Shown: positions 36,974 to 46,062, counted from the first letter of the stretch. The stretch: DNA of 64,000 bases from UBA6115 sp050953005 (GCA_050953005.1 JBMNLV010000009.1:1-64000); one strand, 5' to 3'. The notes: generated from the letters alone by a model not told the origin. Translations and numbers: made by a program.

Positions 36974-38008
36974 TTACCATTTATTTGTTACCTTTTCCAG
37001 AAATCCGGTCAGCCCTTCGATGGTCAGCAGATGACCATCGTCCAGCAAAGCTGAGCCATAGAACCGGCCAAAGACCTGATGTTGCCTGGATGCCAGTACA
37101 AAGACATTCATATCCGCTGAACGGTCTAATATCGGCTCAAAGGCCAATTTTAAACGTCCGGCATCATCATACAACTGCCAGGTTGCCAAGTAATTTGACT
37201 TTCTTTTCGCTAAGGGCTCTGTGAAGATGACTCGCTCCAGCTTGTGTGCTTTGCCGCCATAAAACATCATATTCTCTGTCGCCTTTGAGGTATCCCCAAA
37301 ACCATGGCCGATATTCAGTCCAAAGGCGCGTCCATTCACCACGCCAGACGCGGAGCCCCAATACCACGTGTTGCTGTAGGGCCAAACGCCGCGTCCCCAG
37401 TCCAGCACGCCAAAGCTGGTAGCGGGGGAAAAGTAATAATCCTGTCCATCCAGAATGACACGGCCTTCCGCAGGCAGGCAGTTGATTTTCTGGTTATAGT
37501 AAAAGCAATCGGGTTTCCCGTGAAAAGGTATCACAATCACCATACTGTCCTGGACAGGATCAGCCAGGCTCAAATCAAACAACAACTTCTTTTTAGAACC
37601 TTGCATGTCCTCTACCTGACCATAGAGCTCGCGTTTCCCACGGTTGACAACAAAGTTGATTTCGTAGCCTTTTCCCACGGCACGGCTGGCGCCCTCCAAG
37701 GAACTGACCGGCAACTGCCTGCTCCCCATGGGAAACAGTGAAACCGCGCTATGTGTCAACTGTCTTTTGGTATCAAAATCCAGCAGACTGACGCTGTCAA
37801 GACCCATATAACCGTTATCCGCTATAGTTAGCGCCAGGGCAAAGCTGTCATTGCACACCAGGTAATAATCCCATTCCTTGATACGCCATCTCGGGGCCTT
37901 TATGAGCTTTCGGTCATAGGTCTTCATCAAGCTGGTGGAATAGCCGGTTTCGCTCAATGCGCCGTCAGTACGGTGCAGCGGCCCTTGTGACAGAATCCTA
38001 TGCTGCAT
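36974..38008 (-). CDS. DUF2804 family protein
   Basis: A 344-residue protein matching DUF2804, with RWRIKEWDYYLVCNDSFALA and TIADNGYMGLDSVSLLDF. It is soluble and beta-rich, with no signal peptide. Its function is not known to me; the fold is thought to resemble lipocalin or hydroxyneurosporene-synthase-like sheets. A strong GAGGAGG site precedes the ATG. It is 41 bp downstream of the MocR regulator on the same strand, so the two may share a transcript. Confidence 0.85.
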   Translation of the reverse strand: MQHRILSQGPLHRTDGALSETGYSTSLMKTYDRKLIKAPRWRIKEWDYYLVCNDSFALALTIADNGYMGLDSVSLLDFDTKRQLTHSAVSLFPMGSRQLPVSSLEGASRAVGKGYEINFVVNRGKRELYGQVEDMQGSKKKLLFDLSLADPVQDSMVIVIPFHGKPDCFYYNQKINCLPAEGRVILDGQDYYFSPATSFGVLDWGRGVWPYSNTWYWGSASGVVNGRAFGLNIGHGFGDTSKATENMMFYGGKAHKLERVIFTEPLAKRKSNYLATWQLYDDAGRLKLAFEPILDRSADMNVFVLASRQHQVFGRFYGSALLDDGHLLTIEGLTGFLEKVTNKW

Positions 38009-38049
38009 GGTAGCCTCCTCTGATTGTTGCTTGATTTTATGGTATAGTA

Positions 38050-39426
38050 TCAGACTTTCCAGGCTTGTCGTAACGCCTGAAACGCTTCATCAAGCTGTTT
38101 GTCGTGTAAACCGCCGAAACCCAGAACCAAAGCAGGCGGCACATTGGCGCTTCTGCAGTATTCGGAAAGGCCGGACAGAGGAATACCGGCATCAAAAGCA
38201 GGAACGATCAAGTCATGCTCGCTGCGGCCACATATTCCAAACAAAAAGTGCAACCCGGCATCCTGTCCAGACAGGAAAGCACCCGGAATGGTCTCCAACA
38301 AAGAACATAATGCCCGGTTACGTGCCTGGTAGACGCCGGCAGCCTTGCGTAAGTGCCGCGTATAATGCCCTTCCTCAAGCAATCGCGACATAGCCTGCTG
38401 TTCAAACCTCGAGACAGTCTCACCGCTTCTTAATGATTTTTGATTATACGCCTTCTGAAGCGATTTGGGCAATGCCATGTATGCGATGCGAAGCCCGGGA
38501 GCCAAGGATCGTGAAAAAGTGCTTAAGTAGATGACCCTGCCATGTGTGTCAATACCTTGCAAAGCGGGTAATGGTCTGCTTGAGAATCGAAACTCCGAGT
38601 CATAATCATCCTCGATCAGATAGCGGTTTTCCTGTTGCGCCGCCCAGTATAATAACTCAGCACGTCGTCCGGCAGGCATACTTAAACCTGTGGGAAACTG
38701 GTGTGCCGGGGTCAAATAAATCAGGTCCAGATCTTGTTTTTCAACAAGATCCATTCGCACTCCCTGTTCATCCATCATCAGCGGGATGCATTGATGACCA
38801 ATTCTGCTAAAGATTCTATAAGCTTCTGGATAGCCGGGATCCTCACATCCCACACGCAACGGACTGTCAAACAATGAACCAATGGCGGCTAATAACTGAT
38901 CAACACCCGAGGCAATAACTATGTCTTCCACTGTGCTGCGAACGCCTCGGTACTGGTATAAAAAGCTGCTCAAGACGCTTCTCAGGCTGGCTTCCCCGCG
39001 CGGATCACCGCGATTCATAAGCTCAGGTTCGTCCAAAAGCGTGTCACGGATCAAACGCGTCCATATCTTATAGGGAAACAAGTCTGTGTCTGTAGACTGT
39101 GGAGAGAAATCAAACAATGGTTTCTTCGGAGGTGGGGGAATTGGGCTTGGATGAAGCATCGGAACCTTGCCTAAGGGGCGGATAGCCTCTACAAAAATGC
39201 CTCGTCGCTCCTCAGAACGCAAAAATCCTTCAGCTTTAAGCAATTCATAAGCTGTGCTAACCGTTTGCTCGCTGATACCCAGATGTTGACTGAGCACGCG
39301 GCGTGAGGGCAGCCTTGTACCTCCTTTTAAACGTCCATGTATAATGTCCTTGGAAATAAAGCGGTATAATTGTTCATACAAGGGTATACCGCTTTTGGTG
39401 TCCAGATGAACTGTAATGTCATGCAT
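38050..39426 (-). CDS. MocR/PdxR-type regulator (GntR HTH plus aminotransferase domain)
   Basis: A 458-residue regulator. An N-terminal GntR winged helix (residues 1-75, LPSRRVLSQHLGISEQTVST) is joined to a fold-type I aminotransferase domain that binds PLP. The PLP lysine region is likely within LSTFSRSLAPGLRIAYMALP, but serine/arginine dominate there and the lysine should be checked. AGGAG lies 5 nt before the ATG. It diverges from an ECF transporter S-component over a 102-bp region rich in repeats, so it probably regulates that gene and itself in response to PLP. Confidence 0.88.
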   Translation of the reverse strand: MHDITVHLDTKSGIPLYEQLYRFISKDIIHGRLKGGTRLPSRRVLSQHLGISEQTVSTAYELLKAEGFLRSEERRGIFVEAIRPLGKVPMLHPSPIPPPPKKPLFDFSPQSTDTDLFPYKIWTRLIRDTLLDEPELMNRGDPRGEASLRSVLSSFLYQYRGVRSTVEDIVIASGVDQLLAAIGSLFDSPLRVGCEDPGYPEAYRIFSRIGHQCIPLMMDEQGVRMDLVEKQDLDLIYLTPAHQFPTGLSMPAGRRAELLYWAAQQENRYLIEDDYDSEFRFSSRPLPALQGIDTHGRVIYLSTFSRSLAPGLRIAYMALPKSLQKAYNQKSLRSGETVSRFEQQAMSRLLEEGHYTRHLRKAAGVYQARNRALCSLLETIPGAFLSGQDAGLHFLFGICGRSEHDLIVPAFDAGIPLSGLSEYCRSANVPPALVLGFGGLHDKQLDEAFQALRQAWKV

Positions 39427-39434
39427 ATGAACTC

Positions 39435-39496
39435 CTGGTATTATTAAACAAGCTGAATCTGGTACTTTTAAAAATACCAGTTTACTGTATAGTAAA
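39435..39496. promoter_or_regulatory. Repeat-rich operator region between MocR and ECF genes
   Basis: Two direct CTGGTA half-sites (39435-39440 and 39459-39464) and one inverted TACCAG (39475-39480) are followed by the palindrome TTTACTGTATAGTAAA (39481-39496). Direct and inverted repeats of this kind are the usual operators of MocR proteins. TATAGT within the palindrome could be the -10 box of the ECF gene, so binding would block or assist polymerase there. Confidence 0.55.
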
Positions 39497-39528
39497 ATAA
39501 ACTTTGTGAACAGTCAAGGAGGAACAGG

Positions 39529-40107
39529 ATGGGCACCCAAAGGGCGCTAAACACAATAGGTTTGGTGTTTTCAGGCATGATGGTCGCTCTGGTGATGGTA
39601 TCCAACTACATCAGCATTCCGACAGCATTTTCTCGTTTACATATCGCAAACGCCATTTGCATGCTGGCCGGAATGCTTTTTGGTGGGCTTCGCGGCGCGG
39701 TCATTGCAGGCTTGGGGTCGGCGTTATATGACCTGACCTTTCCTGCCTACGCTGCTGAAGCTTGGATCACCTTTTTGACCAAGGGTGTTATGGCTCTGGT
39801 CTGCGGCTCAATTGTTAACAGCAAAGGATTGCGTTTGCGCCAGATGTATCGTTTGGTGTTGGGATCCGCTTCAGGTGCTTTAATATACATCGCATTGTAT
39901 ATGCTCAAAAGCTACTTGCAAATGCGCTTTATAACTGCTGTTCCTGTGGACACCATCCCAGCTGCGATGCTGGGCAAGTTAACTTCCTCAATCATCAACG
40001 GTTTGTTCGCAGTCATTGTGGCACCGATATTATATACTGCCTTAATACCTGCCTTGCGTAAGAGCGGCCTGGCGAGATATTTGCCTATTTCCGAGCTAAA
40101 GGGATAA
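39529..40107 (+). CDS. ECF transporter S component
   Basis: A 192-residue membrane protein with six predicted spans. The first is GLVFSGMMVALVMVSNYI and a loop reads ANAICMLAGMLFGGLRGAVIAG, as in ECF vitamin-binding subunits. AAGGAGG precedes the ATG. The EcfA/EcfT energising module is not present, which fits a group II system using shared subunits. Divergence from a PLP-sensing MocR regulator points to a vitamin B6-type substrate, but thiamine precursors or others are possible. Confidence 0.85.
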   Translation: MGTQRALNTIGLVFSGMMVALVMVSNYISIPTAFSRLHIANAICMLAGMLFGGLRGAVIAGLGSALYDLTFPAYAAEAWITFLTKGVMALVCGSIVNSKGLRLRQMYRLVLGSASGALIYIALYMLKSYLQMRFITAVPVDTIPAAMLGKLTSSIINGLFAVIVAPILYTALIPALRKSGLARYLPISELKG

Positions 40108-40148
40108 ATTAAGCTTGTTATCACGAGAATCTTATATAGAGAATCAAA

Positions 40149-40180
40149 AACCTCGCTTTAGTGGATTTCAAAGCGAGGTT
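40149..40180 (-). terminator. Intrinsic terminator of the rpsF-ssb-rpsR operon
   Basis: An 11-bp perfect stem (40149-40159 with 40170-40180) has a 10-nt loop and, on the minus strand, is followed by TTTTTGATTC. It lies 50 bp after rpsR. Confidence 0.85.
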
Positions 40181-40230
40181 AGTGAACATTATCCGCGCAT
40201 CGGCTCCCTGGGCCGACTTCTATATGTGTT

Positions 40231-40485
40231 TTAGTCTGCTGAGTACGGCATCAGCGCGATGGCACGTGCGCGCTTGATGGCCTCAGATAACTGACGCTGA
40301 TGTTTGGCACAGGTGCCCATCATACGTCTCGGGGAAATTTTGCCGCGTTCATTGACATAGCGGCGCAGGCGGTTGACATCCTTGTAATCAATGTATACAA
40401 CCTTGTTGGCGCAAAAATCACAGACCTTGCGGCGCGGCCGCCGGCCGCGCGGGCGTGGTCTTCTTTCTCCTTTGTCTTCTGACAT
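40231..40485 (-). CDS. rpsR: 30S ribosomal protein S18
   Basis: Structural protein of the small ribosomal subunit that pairs with S6 on the platform. The 84-residue protein has a very basic N-terminus, CDFCANKVVYIDYKDVNRL and the conserved RMMGTCAKHQRQL. CxxC plus a third Cys suggests the zinc-binding form. It is the third gene of a classic rpsF-ssb-rpsR operon. Confidence 0.97.
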   Translation of the reverse strand: MSEDKGERRPRPRGRRPRRKVCDFCANKVVYIDYKDVNRLRRYVNERGKISPRRMMGTCAKHQRQLSEAIKRARAIALMPYSAD

Positions 40486-40504
40486 AATTCAATCTCCTTG
40501 CTTA

Positions 40505-40927
40505 TTAAAACGGAAGGTCATCGTCATCGACCTTAACGAACCCATTATTGCTTTCCTGCGGTACTGGCTGATTGTCAGCAAAACGGCTTTCATTGCCGCT
40601 TTCGCTGCGTGGGGTCAAGAATTCCACTTCATCAGCATTAACTTCAAGACTGTAGCGTTGCTGGCCATCATTGCCAACATAGGATTGCAGAGTCAGCGTG
40701 CCGCTTACCCCTACTTTACGCCCCTTGGCCAGAAAACGATTACAGTTTTCAGCCTGCTGGCGCCAGGTTGTTACCCGGAAAAAATCTGCGTCCGGCTGTC
40801 CGGCTTCTGCGCTTTGGCGGCCGCGGCGGTTGACCGCAACAGTGAAAGTGCAAACAGGTACACCGCTTTGCGTGCTGCGCAACTCTGGATCTCGCGTCAA
40901 GTTACCGATGAGAAAAATCTTGTTCAT
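40505..40927 (-). CDS. ssb: Single-stranded DNA-binding protein
   Basis: Coats single-stranded DNA in replication and repair. The 140-residue protein has an OB fold (MNKIFLIGNLTRDPELR) and a disordered acidic tail ending DDDDLPF, the docking site for partner enzymes. It lies between rpsF and rpsR with short gaps, the usual order. Confidence 0.97.
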   Translation of the reverse strand: MNKIFLIGNLTRDPELRSTQSGVPVCTFTVAVNRRGRQSAEAGQPDADFFRVTTWRQQAENCNRFLAKGRKVGVSGTLTLQSYVGNDGQQRYSLEVNADEVEFLTPRSESGNESRFADNQPVPQESNNGFVKVDDDDLPF

Positions 40928-40938
40928 CTCTCACTCCC

Positions 40939-41328
40939 TCATTCGCCGGTGGGTTCAGTTACCGCTTCTGTGCCGGGCTCCGGAACTCCGGCGGTTGAAG
41001 CCTGCGGCGCAGGGCGCTGCGGCTGCGGCTTGACATTAGAGCGTTTGTGCTCAACGCGGGTGATGAGATAACGCATCACGCCTTCGTCGATTTCCAGCAC
41101 GCGCTCCAATTCCTTGGGGAAGGTCGATGGCGCGGAAAAATTGACCAGGACATAGTAGCCTTCGGGCTTGTCATCAACCAGATAAGCCAGACGGCGCTTG
41201 CCCCATTCCTCAACGTTTTCCACCTTGCCTGCATGTTGCTCGATCAGCGTGTTGAAACGCGTAATCAGCTCCTTGCGAGGTTCTTCCTCCAGACTGGTGT
41301 CAATGATGTAGAGCAGTTCGTAATCCAA
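40939..41328 (-). CDS. rpsF: 30S ribosomal protein S6
   Basis: Ribosomal platform protein; binds S18. The core is about 95 residues (YELLYIIDTSLEEEPRKELI at the N-terminus). A 30-residue proline- and glutamate-rich tail after SNVKPQPQRPAPQ makes 129 residues, longer than the 95-100 usual in Bacillota. AGGAGG precedes the ATG. A hairpin in the leader may be an S6:S18 control element. Confidence 0.96.
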   Translation of the reverse strand: MDYELLYIIDTSLEEEPRKELITRFNTLIEQHAGKVENVEEWGKRRLAYLVDDKPEGYYVLVNFSAPSTFPKELERVLEIDEGVMRYLITRVEHKRSNVKPQPQRPAPQASTAGVPEPGTEAVTEPTGE

Positions 41329-41355
41329 TTCCTTTCACCTCCTCATGGACATATG

Positions 41356-41376
41356 GCGCCATGTCTCGCATGGCGC
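41356..41376 (-). promoter_or_regulatory. Leader hairpin upstream of rpsF
   Basis: An 8-bp perfect stem (GCGCCATG with CATGGCGC) and 5-nt loop sits 20-30 nt before the rpsF ribosome binding site in the transcript. Bacterial rpsF leaders often hold an S6:S18-binding structure for autoregulation. I cannot confirm the conserved motif here. Confidence 0.4.
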
Positions 41377-41395
41377 AAGGATGTGCCAATAAAGA

Positions 41396-41424
41396 ATTAT
41401 ACATACATTGTGAGAGAAATGCAA
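41396..41424 (-). promoter_or_regulatory. Sigma-A promoter of rpsF-ssb-rpsR
   Basis: On the minus strand TTGCAT (41419-41424) and TATAAT (41396-41401) are 17 bp apart. Four AATGTTT(T)AG-like repeats lie upstream at 41461-41490; the rest of the gap up to 41612 shows nothing else. Confidence 0.75.
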
Positions 41425-41612
41425 GTTTTTCGATAGATTTGTTTGTAGATTGCTTGTTTAGAATGTTTAGGAATGTTTAGAATGTTTTAGTAAGGCGAGT
41501 TGCCATGTTGCAGATAAGTGCTCTGGAGAATAGTTACCTGAATCGTTTTGCCAACAGTGCACAAAAGCAGGTATTACGCGCTCCTTTCAATATACGATGC
41601 CATGGATATCCT

Positions 41613-42725
41613 TTATGGCAGTTTATGCGCTTTGTTGATGGCATCAATCTCTTCAATAGTGCGAGGCGGCACACAGTAGGGACAGGCGGTCAGACTGCTA
41701 TAGTTGCCTGTGCCTAGCTCACCGTAGGTAAACATAGACATGGGTTCATATTCATTGCGCACCCCGTAGCAAGCCTCGGCGGTATGGTAATTTTTCCCGC
41801 CTTCAGGATTGTAGTACAGCGGTGTATCCGGGTCTGGATAGAATAGTTGACGGCCGGGCAAATCCTCCCAAATCACCAACTTGGTGTCCATACGTTTCCT
41901 CAGGGTGTTCCATATCCAGGTCATGTTTGTACCTTTAGGCGTGCGCTTGCGCTGAACACGGATACATCCATGGCTGGCACGCTGACCCAGCACTTCCTCA
42001 TATTGCTGATAATTCTTGACGCCTCCGCGGAGGGAATGGGGCACCTCATGCAGGATATCGCCCCAGTTGAAGCGCAAACCCATCGCGGCGTTGAGCCCTT
42101 CCACTTCAAAGCCGCCAACAGCGCTTACCAGCAAAAATTCTCCTGAACGGGTTTCATTATAGGGTTGGCGTTCGTTGGGCAATCCAGTAGAAACAACCAG
42201 AACATCATACAGTTCGCCATCTACAAAAATATACAAACGCTGGTCCAGCTTGTCCACCAGCAAGGCATATTTCCCTTTTGGAGTAACGGTCTCCAGCATA
42301 TCGGTACGAATATAACCCCGTACCAGCTGGTTCCAGGCCCTGATCTTGCTATCGTGGAATGAACTGGAGTAGGTTTCTACCAGGCTCCAGCCATCTGCCC
42401 GCGTCTCAAGCACATGCAATCCCTGCGAATCCCTGGTCACATCACCTACCGGTTCAGATGTGCTGTCCGGTTGGCTATAGAGAACCTGCTGGGATTTTTG
42501 GTGGCCTTTGACCACGGTAATGGGGCTCATCAGCATTTCCCATACTGCCTGGGTGTCCTGGATGTTCATGGGTGTTTCCCAGTAGCCTTTGCCTGTGGCA
42601 ACAATTTGGGAGGGCGTCGGAAAGCTGGGCGGAGCTGCATTTGCTAAGACCGGAATGCATACCGATAGCAGCAGGATCAGCATCGGCAAAAGAATGGACT
42701 TTTTCATGGTATTCAATGTATTCAT
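41613..42725 (-). CDS. Secreted L,D-transpeptidase (YkuD)
   Basis: Makes 3-3 cross-links in peptidoglycan or attaches proteins to it, outside the membrane. The 370-residue protein has a signal peptide (residues 8-31, SILLPMLILLLSVCIPVLAN), an SH3-like region about 75-145 and a YkuD domain from about 150. The catalytic cysteine is C254 in ASHGCIRV. A cysteine-containing tail follows. The first ATG is used, but an ATG at residue 7 is possible and neither has a strong site. Its neighbour uppP also serves the cell wall. Confidence 0.88.
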   Translation of the reverse strand: MNTLNTMKKSILLPMLILLLSVCIPVLANAAPPSFPTPSQIVATGKGYWETPMNIQDTQAVWEMLMSPITVVKGHQKSQQVLYSQPDSTSEPVGDVTRDSQGLHVLETRADGWSLVETYSSSFHDSKIRAWNQLVRGYIRTDMLETVTPKGKYALLVDKLDQRLYIFVDGELYDVLVVSTGLPNERQPYNETRSGEFLLVSAVGGFEVEGLNAAMGLRFNWGDILHEVPHSLRGGVKNYQQYEEVLGQRASHGCIRVQRKRTPKGTNMTWIWNTLRKRMDTKLVIWEDLPGRQLFYPDPDTPLYYNPEGGKNYHTAEACYGVRNEYEPMSMFTYGELGTGNYSSLTACPYCVPPRTIEEIDAINKAHKLP

Positions 42726-42736
42726 TATGATCGGAA

Positions 42737-43582
42737 TTAGGCACCCGGTATACTGCCAGGCAGGGTCAGGGGCGGAAAGCCCGCAAAGCCGGTCAACTGC
42801 ATGATGATGACCAAAACTCCGATTATGCCAAGATAAACAGCAAACCTGTAAAAACTGATGCGCTGAATGAGCTTTAGCATGTAACGGATCGCCAGGAAGC
42901 CGGAAACAGCAGCAAACATCAATCCAATCAAAGTATTTGCATCAAACAGTGAGGATAAACCACCCTGCTCAATTGCGTTTTTACCTTCCATCAGAAAGCT
43001 GCCAAGAATGGCAGGCGCAGACATCATGAAAGAAAACTTTGCTGTGGCAGCCCTGGACAGGCCGCTGCTAACGCCGCCGAGCAAGGTGGAGCCGCTGCGG
43101 CTGACACCTGGCAGAAGAGCTACTGCCTGGAAACTGCCCATTATAAGAGCGTCTTTAATATTAACAGTTTCCAGTCCTGTACTGTCTCTTTTTCTATCCA
43201 ACCACTCCAGAACAACCAGAAAAACCGCAGTAATCAAGAAAGAGATACCCAGAAACCATCCTTCGAACAGAATCTCAAGCTTGTCACCTAACACAACAGC
43301 AACAACCAACGCGGGCAACGACGCCATAAACAGCATTAACAGGGTGCGATTTTTAATCGGGTGAAGCAACATGTCTACCCAGTCCCGCCAAAAAATTGCT
43401 ACAACAGCGATCAAGGTACCAAGGTGCAACATCACCGCAAAAGCCAGGCTATCATCACTGCTCTTCATGCCGAATAACCCCAGCAGCTTCTCCGCAACAA
43501 TCAAATGGCCGGAGGAGGAAACGGGAAGGAATTCCGACAGGCCCTGCACGATCCCCATCAAAGCAGAAAACAAAAAACTCAT
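42737..43582 (-). CDS. uppP: Undecaprenyl-diphosphatase
   Basis: Recycles the lipid carrier for cell-wall synthesis by removing a phosphate from undecaprenyl diphosphate. The 281-residue membrane protein has QGLSEFLPVSSSGHLIVAE at the N-terminus and the second catalytic motif GVSRSGSTLLGG. The ATG opening MSFLFS fits the family and has AAAGGG at 9 nt; the frame is open 15 codons further upstream. It confers bacitracin resistance in many species when over-made. The stop lies 11 bp before the L,D-transpeptidase gene. Confidence 0.95.
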   Translation of the reverse strand: MSFLFSALMGIVQGLSEFLPVSSSGHLIVAEKLLGLFGMKSSDDSLAFAVMLHLGTLIAVVAIFWRDWVDMLLHPIKNRTLLMLFMASLPALVVAVVLGDKLEILFEGWFLGISFLITAVFLVVLEWLDRKRDSTGLETVNIKDALIMGSFQAVALLPGVSRSGSTLLGGVSSGLSRAATAKFSFMMSAPAILGSFLMEGKNAIEQGGLSSLFDANTLIGLMFAAVSGFLAIRYMLKLIQRISFYRFAVYLGIIGVLVIIMQLTGFAGFPPLTLPGSIPGA

Positions 43583-43993
43583 AATGTCATACCCTTTCCG
43601 TCCAAAACCATCGCTGGACAAGCGCATTCTACCTGAATGTCCAATCCCGGGTCAATCATTTGACAGAAGAAGGAAACTGAAAAGAAAATGAGTCATATTT
43701 GGGTTAGAATACCTGAAAATATTTTCGGGACACACCCCCCTTATTAACCAAACAAATGGCGATTGAAAGAGCCTGGTTTTGGCAAGGTATAACCTCCGGA
43801 TACATCATCATATCCTCATTATTTATTATCAATACATCGCTTGAAATTCCTTGTTATTGTGTTTGCGTAAAGCAACTCATCTTTATCTGAACCGAATATG
43901 ATATAAAACCTGAACCGAGTATGCTATAAAACCAATCTTGTGTTTGCCCTGCCAATACGTTTATAATCTATTTGTCAAGAAAGTAGGTAATGA
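43583..43993. other. Intergenic region between uppP and MATE genes
   Basis: A 411-bp AT-rich gap between divergent genes. The only structured element I see is a pair of 23-bp tandem repeats at 43888-43933. No gene of plausible size or RNA is evident. Confidence 0.55.
43888..43933. repeat. Two tandem 23-bp repeats upstream of the MATE gene
   Basis: TGAACCGAATATGATATAAAACC-like units stand back to back with two differences between copies. Each contains a TATAAAA-like block. They lie 60 bp before the MATE start and may be operator half-sites or a duplicated promoter element. Confidence 0.55.
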
Positions 43994-45433
43994 ATGCAAA
44001 GAGTAAAAACATGGTTCGCCCCCCGCAATATGACCACCGGTGCGCCCTGGCAGCGCATCCTGGGCTTTGCAGTGCCCATGCTGATTGGAAACATCGCTCA
44101 GCAACTATACGCTTCAACGGACTCAGCGATCGTTGGGCAGTATGTAGGGGACAACGCGTTGGCTTCTGTTGGTAGTACTGGTCCGGTATCGATGTTCATG
44201 ATTGCTTTGTTTATTGGTATTTCAACAGGTGCCGGCATCCTGGTTTCCCAGGCTTTTGGGGCACGGAACAAGCAACTGTTGTCCACAGCCATTGGCAATT
44301 GTATTACGATGACTGCCATTGTTTCTGTTTTTATCATGATTGTTGGGGTGATGCTTTCGCCCTGGCTGCTGCATACCCTTGCAACTCCTGACGACATTAT
44401 CCAGGATGCCATCGCATATTTGCAGATTTATTTTTACGGCATCCTTGGTTTCACCTATTACAATGTGCTCTCCGGTATTTTGCGTGGCTTGGGGGACAGT
44501 TTCTCGGCTCTGGGATTTTTGCTGCTGACCAGTATCATGAACATTGTACTGGACTTGTGGTTTGTGATCAGCTTCAAATGGGGTGTGCCCGGCGTAGCTT
44601 GGGCAACCGTTATCTCCCAAAGTGTCTCTGCTCTTCTATGCTATCTGAAGCTTACGCGTATGCGCGAAAGCTTTGAAATCACACCCCATACGCTAAAACT
44701 CAAGCGGGATACCGTCAGGGACATCATTCGCCTTGGTATGCCCTCAGGTATCACGCAGGCCATCTTCTCTGTGGCCATGATTTTGGTACAACGCCTGCAA
44801 AATACATTTGGCCCGGAAATTATCGCAACAGCCATTATTTCCATGCGGGTTGACGGTTTTGCCATGATGCCTAATTTCTCCTTTGGCATGGCGATGACCA
44901 CCTTTACCGGACAAAATATCGGAGCGAAGCGCATTGACAGGGTGCATCTGGGCGCCAAGCAGGGTACATTGATGGCTGTCAGTGTTGCTACTGTCATGAC
45001 GCTTGCTGTTCTGCTGTTTGGCCGCTCCATCATGAGTTTGTTTACCAATACCGAAACCATTATTGACCGGGGCATGCACTATATTCGTATCCTGTCTGTA
45101 GGTTTTATCGGGATGGCGGTCATTCAGTCCTTGTCCGGCGTCATGCGCGGCGCAGGAGATGCGATAACGCCGATGTGGATTTCAATGTTGACAGCGGTGT
45201 TGCTGCGTGTTCCGCTGTCCTATTTGCTGGTTGAGCTTAGCAAGACACCCAAGCTGCCTGCCGGTCGGCCGGAGATGATATATTATGCGATGCTGGTAAC
45301 CTGGCTCGCCGGTGCGATAATCAACTTCTTTGCCTTTCGCTATGGCCGCTGGCGCAAGCGCGCGCAAATACGCATGGACAGCTTGTTCGAGCGGTCTGCT
45401 GAAGCCGCGGTTGAACTGGCTGCAATAGATTAA
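43994..45433 (+). CDS. MATE-family efflux transporter
   Basis: A 479-residue membrane protein with twelve spans, exporting drugs or metabolites by sodium or proton antiport. Family marks include ASTDSAIVGQYVGDNALASV near residue 37 and the repeated half MRVDGFAMMPNFSFGMAMTT. AGTAGG lies 6 nt before the ATG. YhhN follows 2 bp later. The substrate is not deducible. Confidence 0.92.
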   Translation: MQRVKTWFAPRNMTTGAPWQRILGFAVPMLIGNIAQQLYASTDSAIVGQYVGDNALASVGSTGPVSMFMIALFIGISTGAGILVSQAFGARNKQLLSTAIGNCITMTAIVSVFIMIVGVMLSPWLLHTLATPDDIIQDAIAYLQIYFYGILGFTYYNVLSGILRGLGDSFSALGFLLLTSIMNIVLDLWFVISFKWGVPGVAWATVISQSVSALLCYLKLTRMRESFEITPHTLKLKRDTVRDIIRLGMPSGITQAIFSVAMILVQRLQNTFGPEIIATAIISMRVDGFAMMPNFSFGMAMTTFTGQNIGAKRIDRVHLGAKQGTLMAVSVATVMTLAVLLFGRSIMSLFTNTETIIDRGMHYIRILSVGFIGMAVIQSLSGVMRGAGDAITPMWISMLTAVLLRVPLSYLLVELSKTPKLPAGRPEMIYYAMLVTWLAGAIINFFAFRYGRWRKRAQIRMDSLFERSAEAAVELAAID

Positions 45434-45435
45434 CT

Positions 45436-46062
45436 ATGAGCAATCAGATAGGATTTACCCTGTCCATTCTGGTAATGATGCTGACGATGGGACTGAGTTA
45501 TCAGATTGCCAGCGAAACCGGCTGGTATGCGTTTCCTGTTCGGCTGGCCTTCAAAGGCCTGACAACTTTTTTTGCAGCTGTTCTTGCATTTTATGCCTAT
45601 ATGCAGAATGGCCAAGATTACGCATTGGTTATGGCGGCCGGCATTGTTTTATGCGCTGCGGCAGATGTTCTGTTGGAGCTTCACTTTTTGACCGGCATGG
45701 CCTGCTTTGCAGTTGGGCACCTTTTCTACATCGCATCCTTCTGGATGCGATCCAAACCCGGCACGATCTCTTTGCTGTTGTTTGCAGTTTTATTTGTCCT
45801 GTGCACCTTGACAGCGCTTTGGGCGCGCAAGAAAGCCTCCATTGATGTATTGCCGTTTTATCTGTATTCTCTTATTATCAGCATGATGGTAGCCAGTTCC
45901 GTGGGGCAAACGCCCTTGGCTTTTTTGGGGGCAGTGTTTTTCATCCTCTCAGACGCCATTATCGGAAGGCGGATGGTCTTTCCCGAAAAGAATCCCTGGG
46001 ACCGCTCCTGTATCGCACTGTATTATTCCGCCCAGTTTATCCTTGCCATTGGCTTGCTATAG
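45436..46062 (+). CDS. YhhN-family putative lysoplasmalogenase
   Basis: A 208-residue membrane protein with about eight spans, of the YhhN/TMEM86 family, some members of which hydrolyse lysoplasmalogens. Conserved acidic residues lie in LCAAADVLLEL and ILSDAIIGRRM. The gene starts 2 bp after the MATE stop, so it is probably co-transcribed. Plasmalogens occur in anaerobic bacteria, which fits the setting; activity is inferred from family. Confidence 0.82.
   Translation: MSNQIGFTLSILVMMLTMGLSYQIASETGWYAFPVRLAFKGLTTFFAAVLAFYAYMQNGQDYALVMAAGIVLCAAADVLLELHFLTGMACFAVGHLFYIASFWMRSKPGTISLLLFAVLFVLCTLTALWARKKASIDVLPFYLYSLIISMMVASSVGQTPLAFLGAVFFILSDAIIGRRMVFPEKNPWDRSCIALYYSAQFILAIGLL

Noticed and set aside
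43583..43993. RNA gene or riboswitch in the uppP-MATE gap
   Set aside because: No stable structure or known motif seen, only the tandem repeat.
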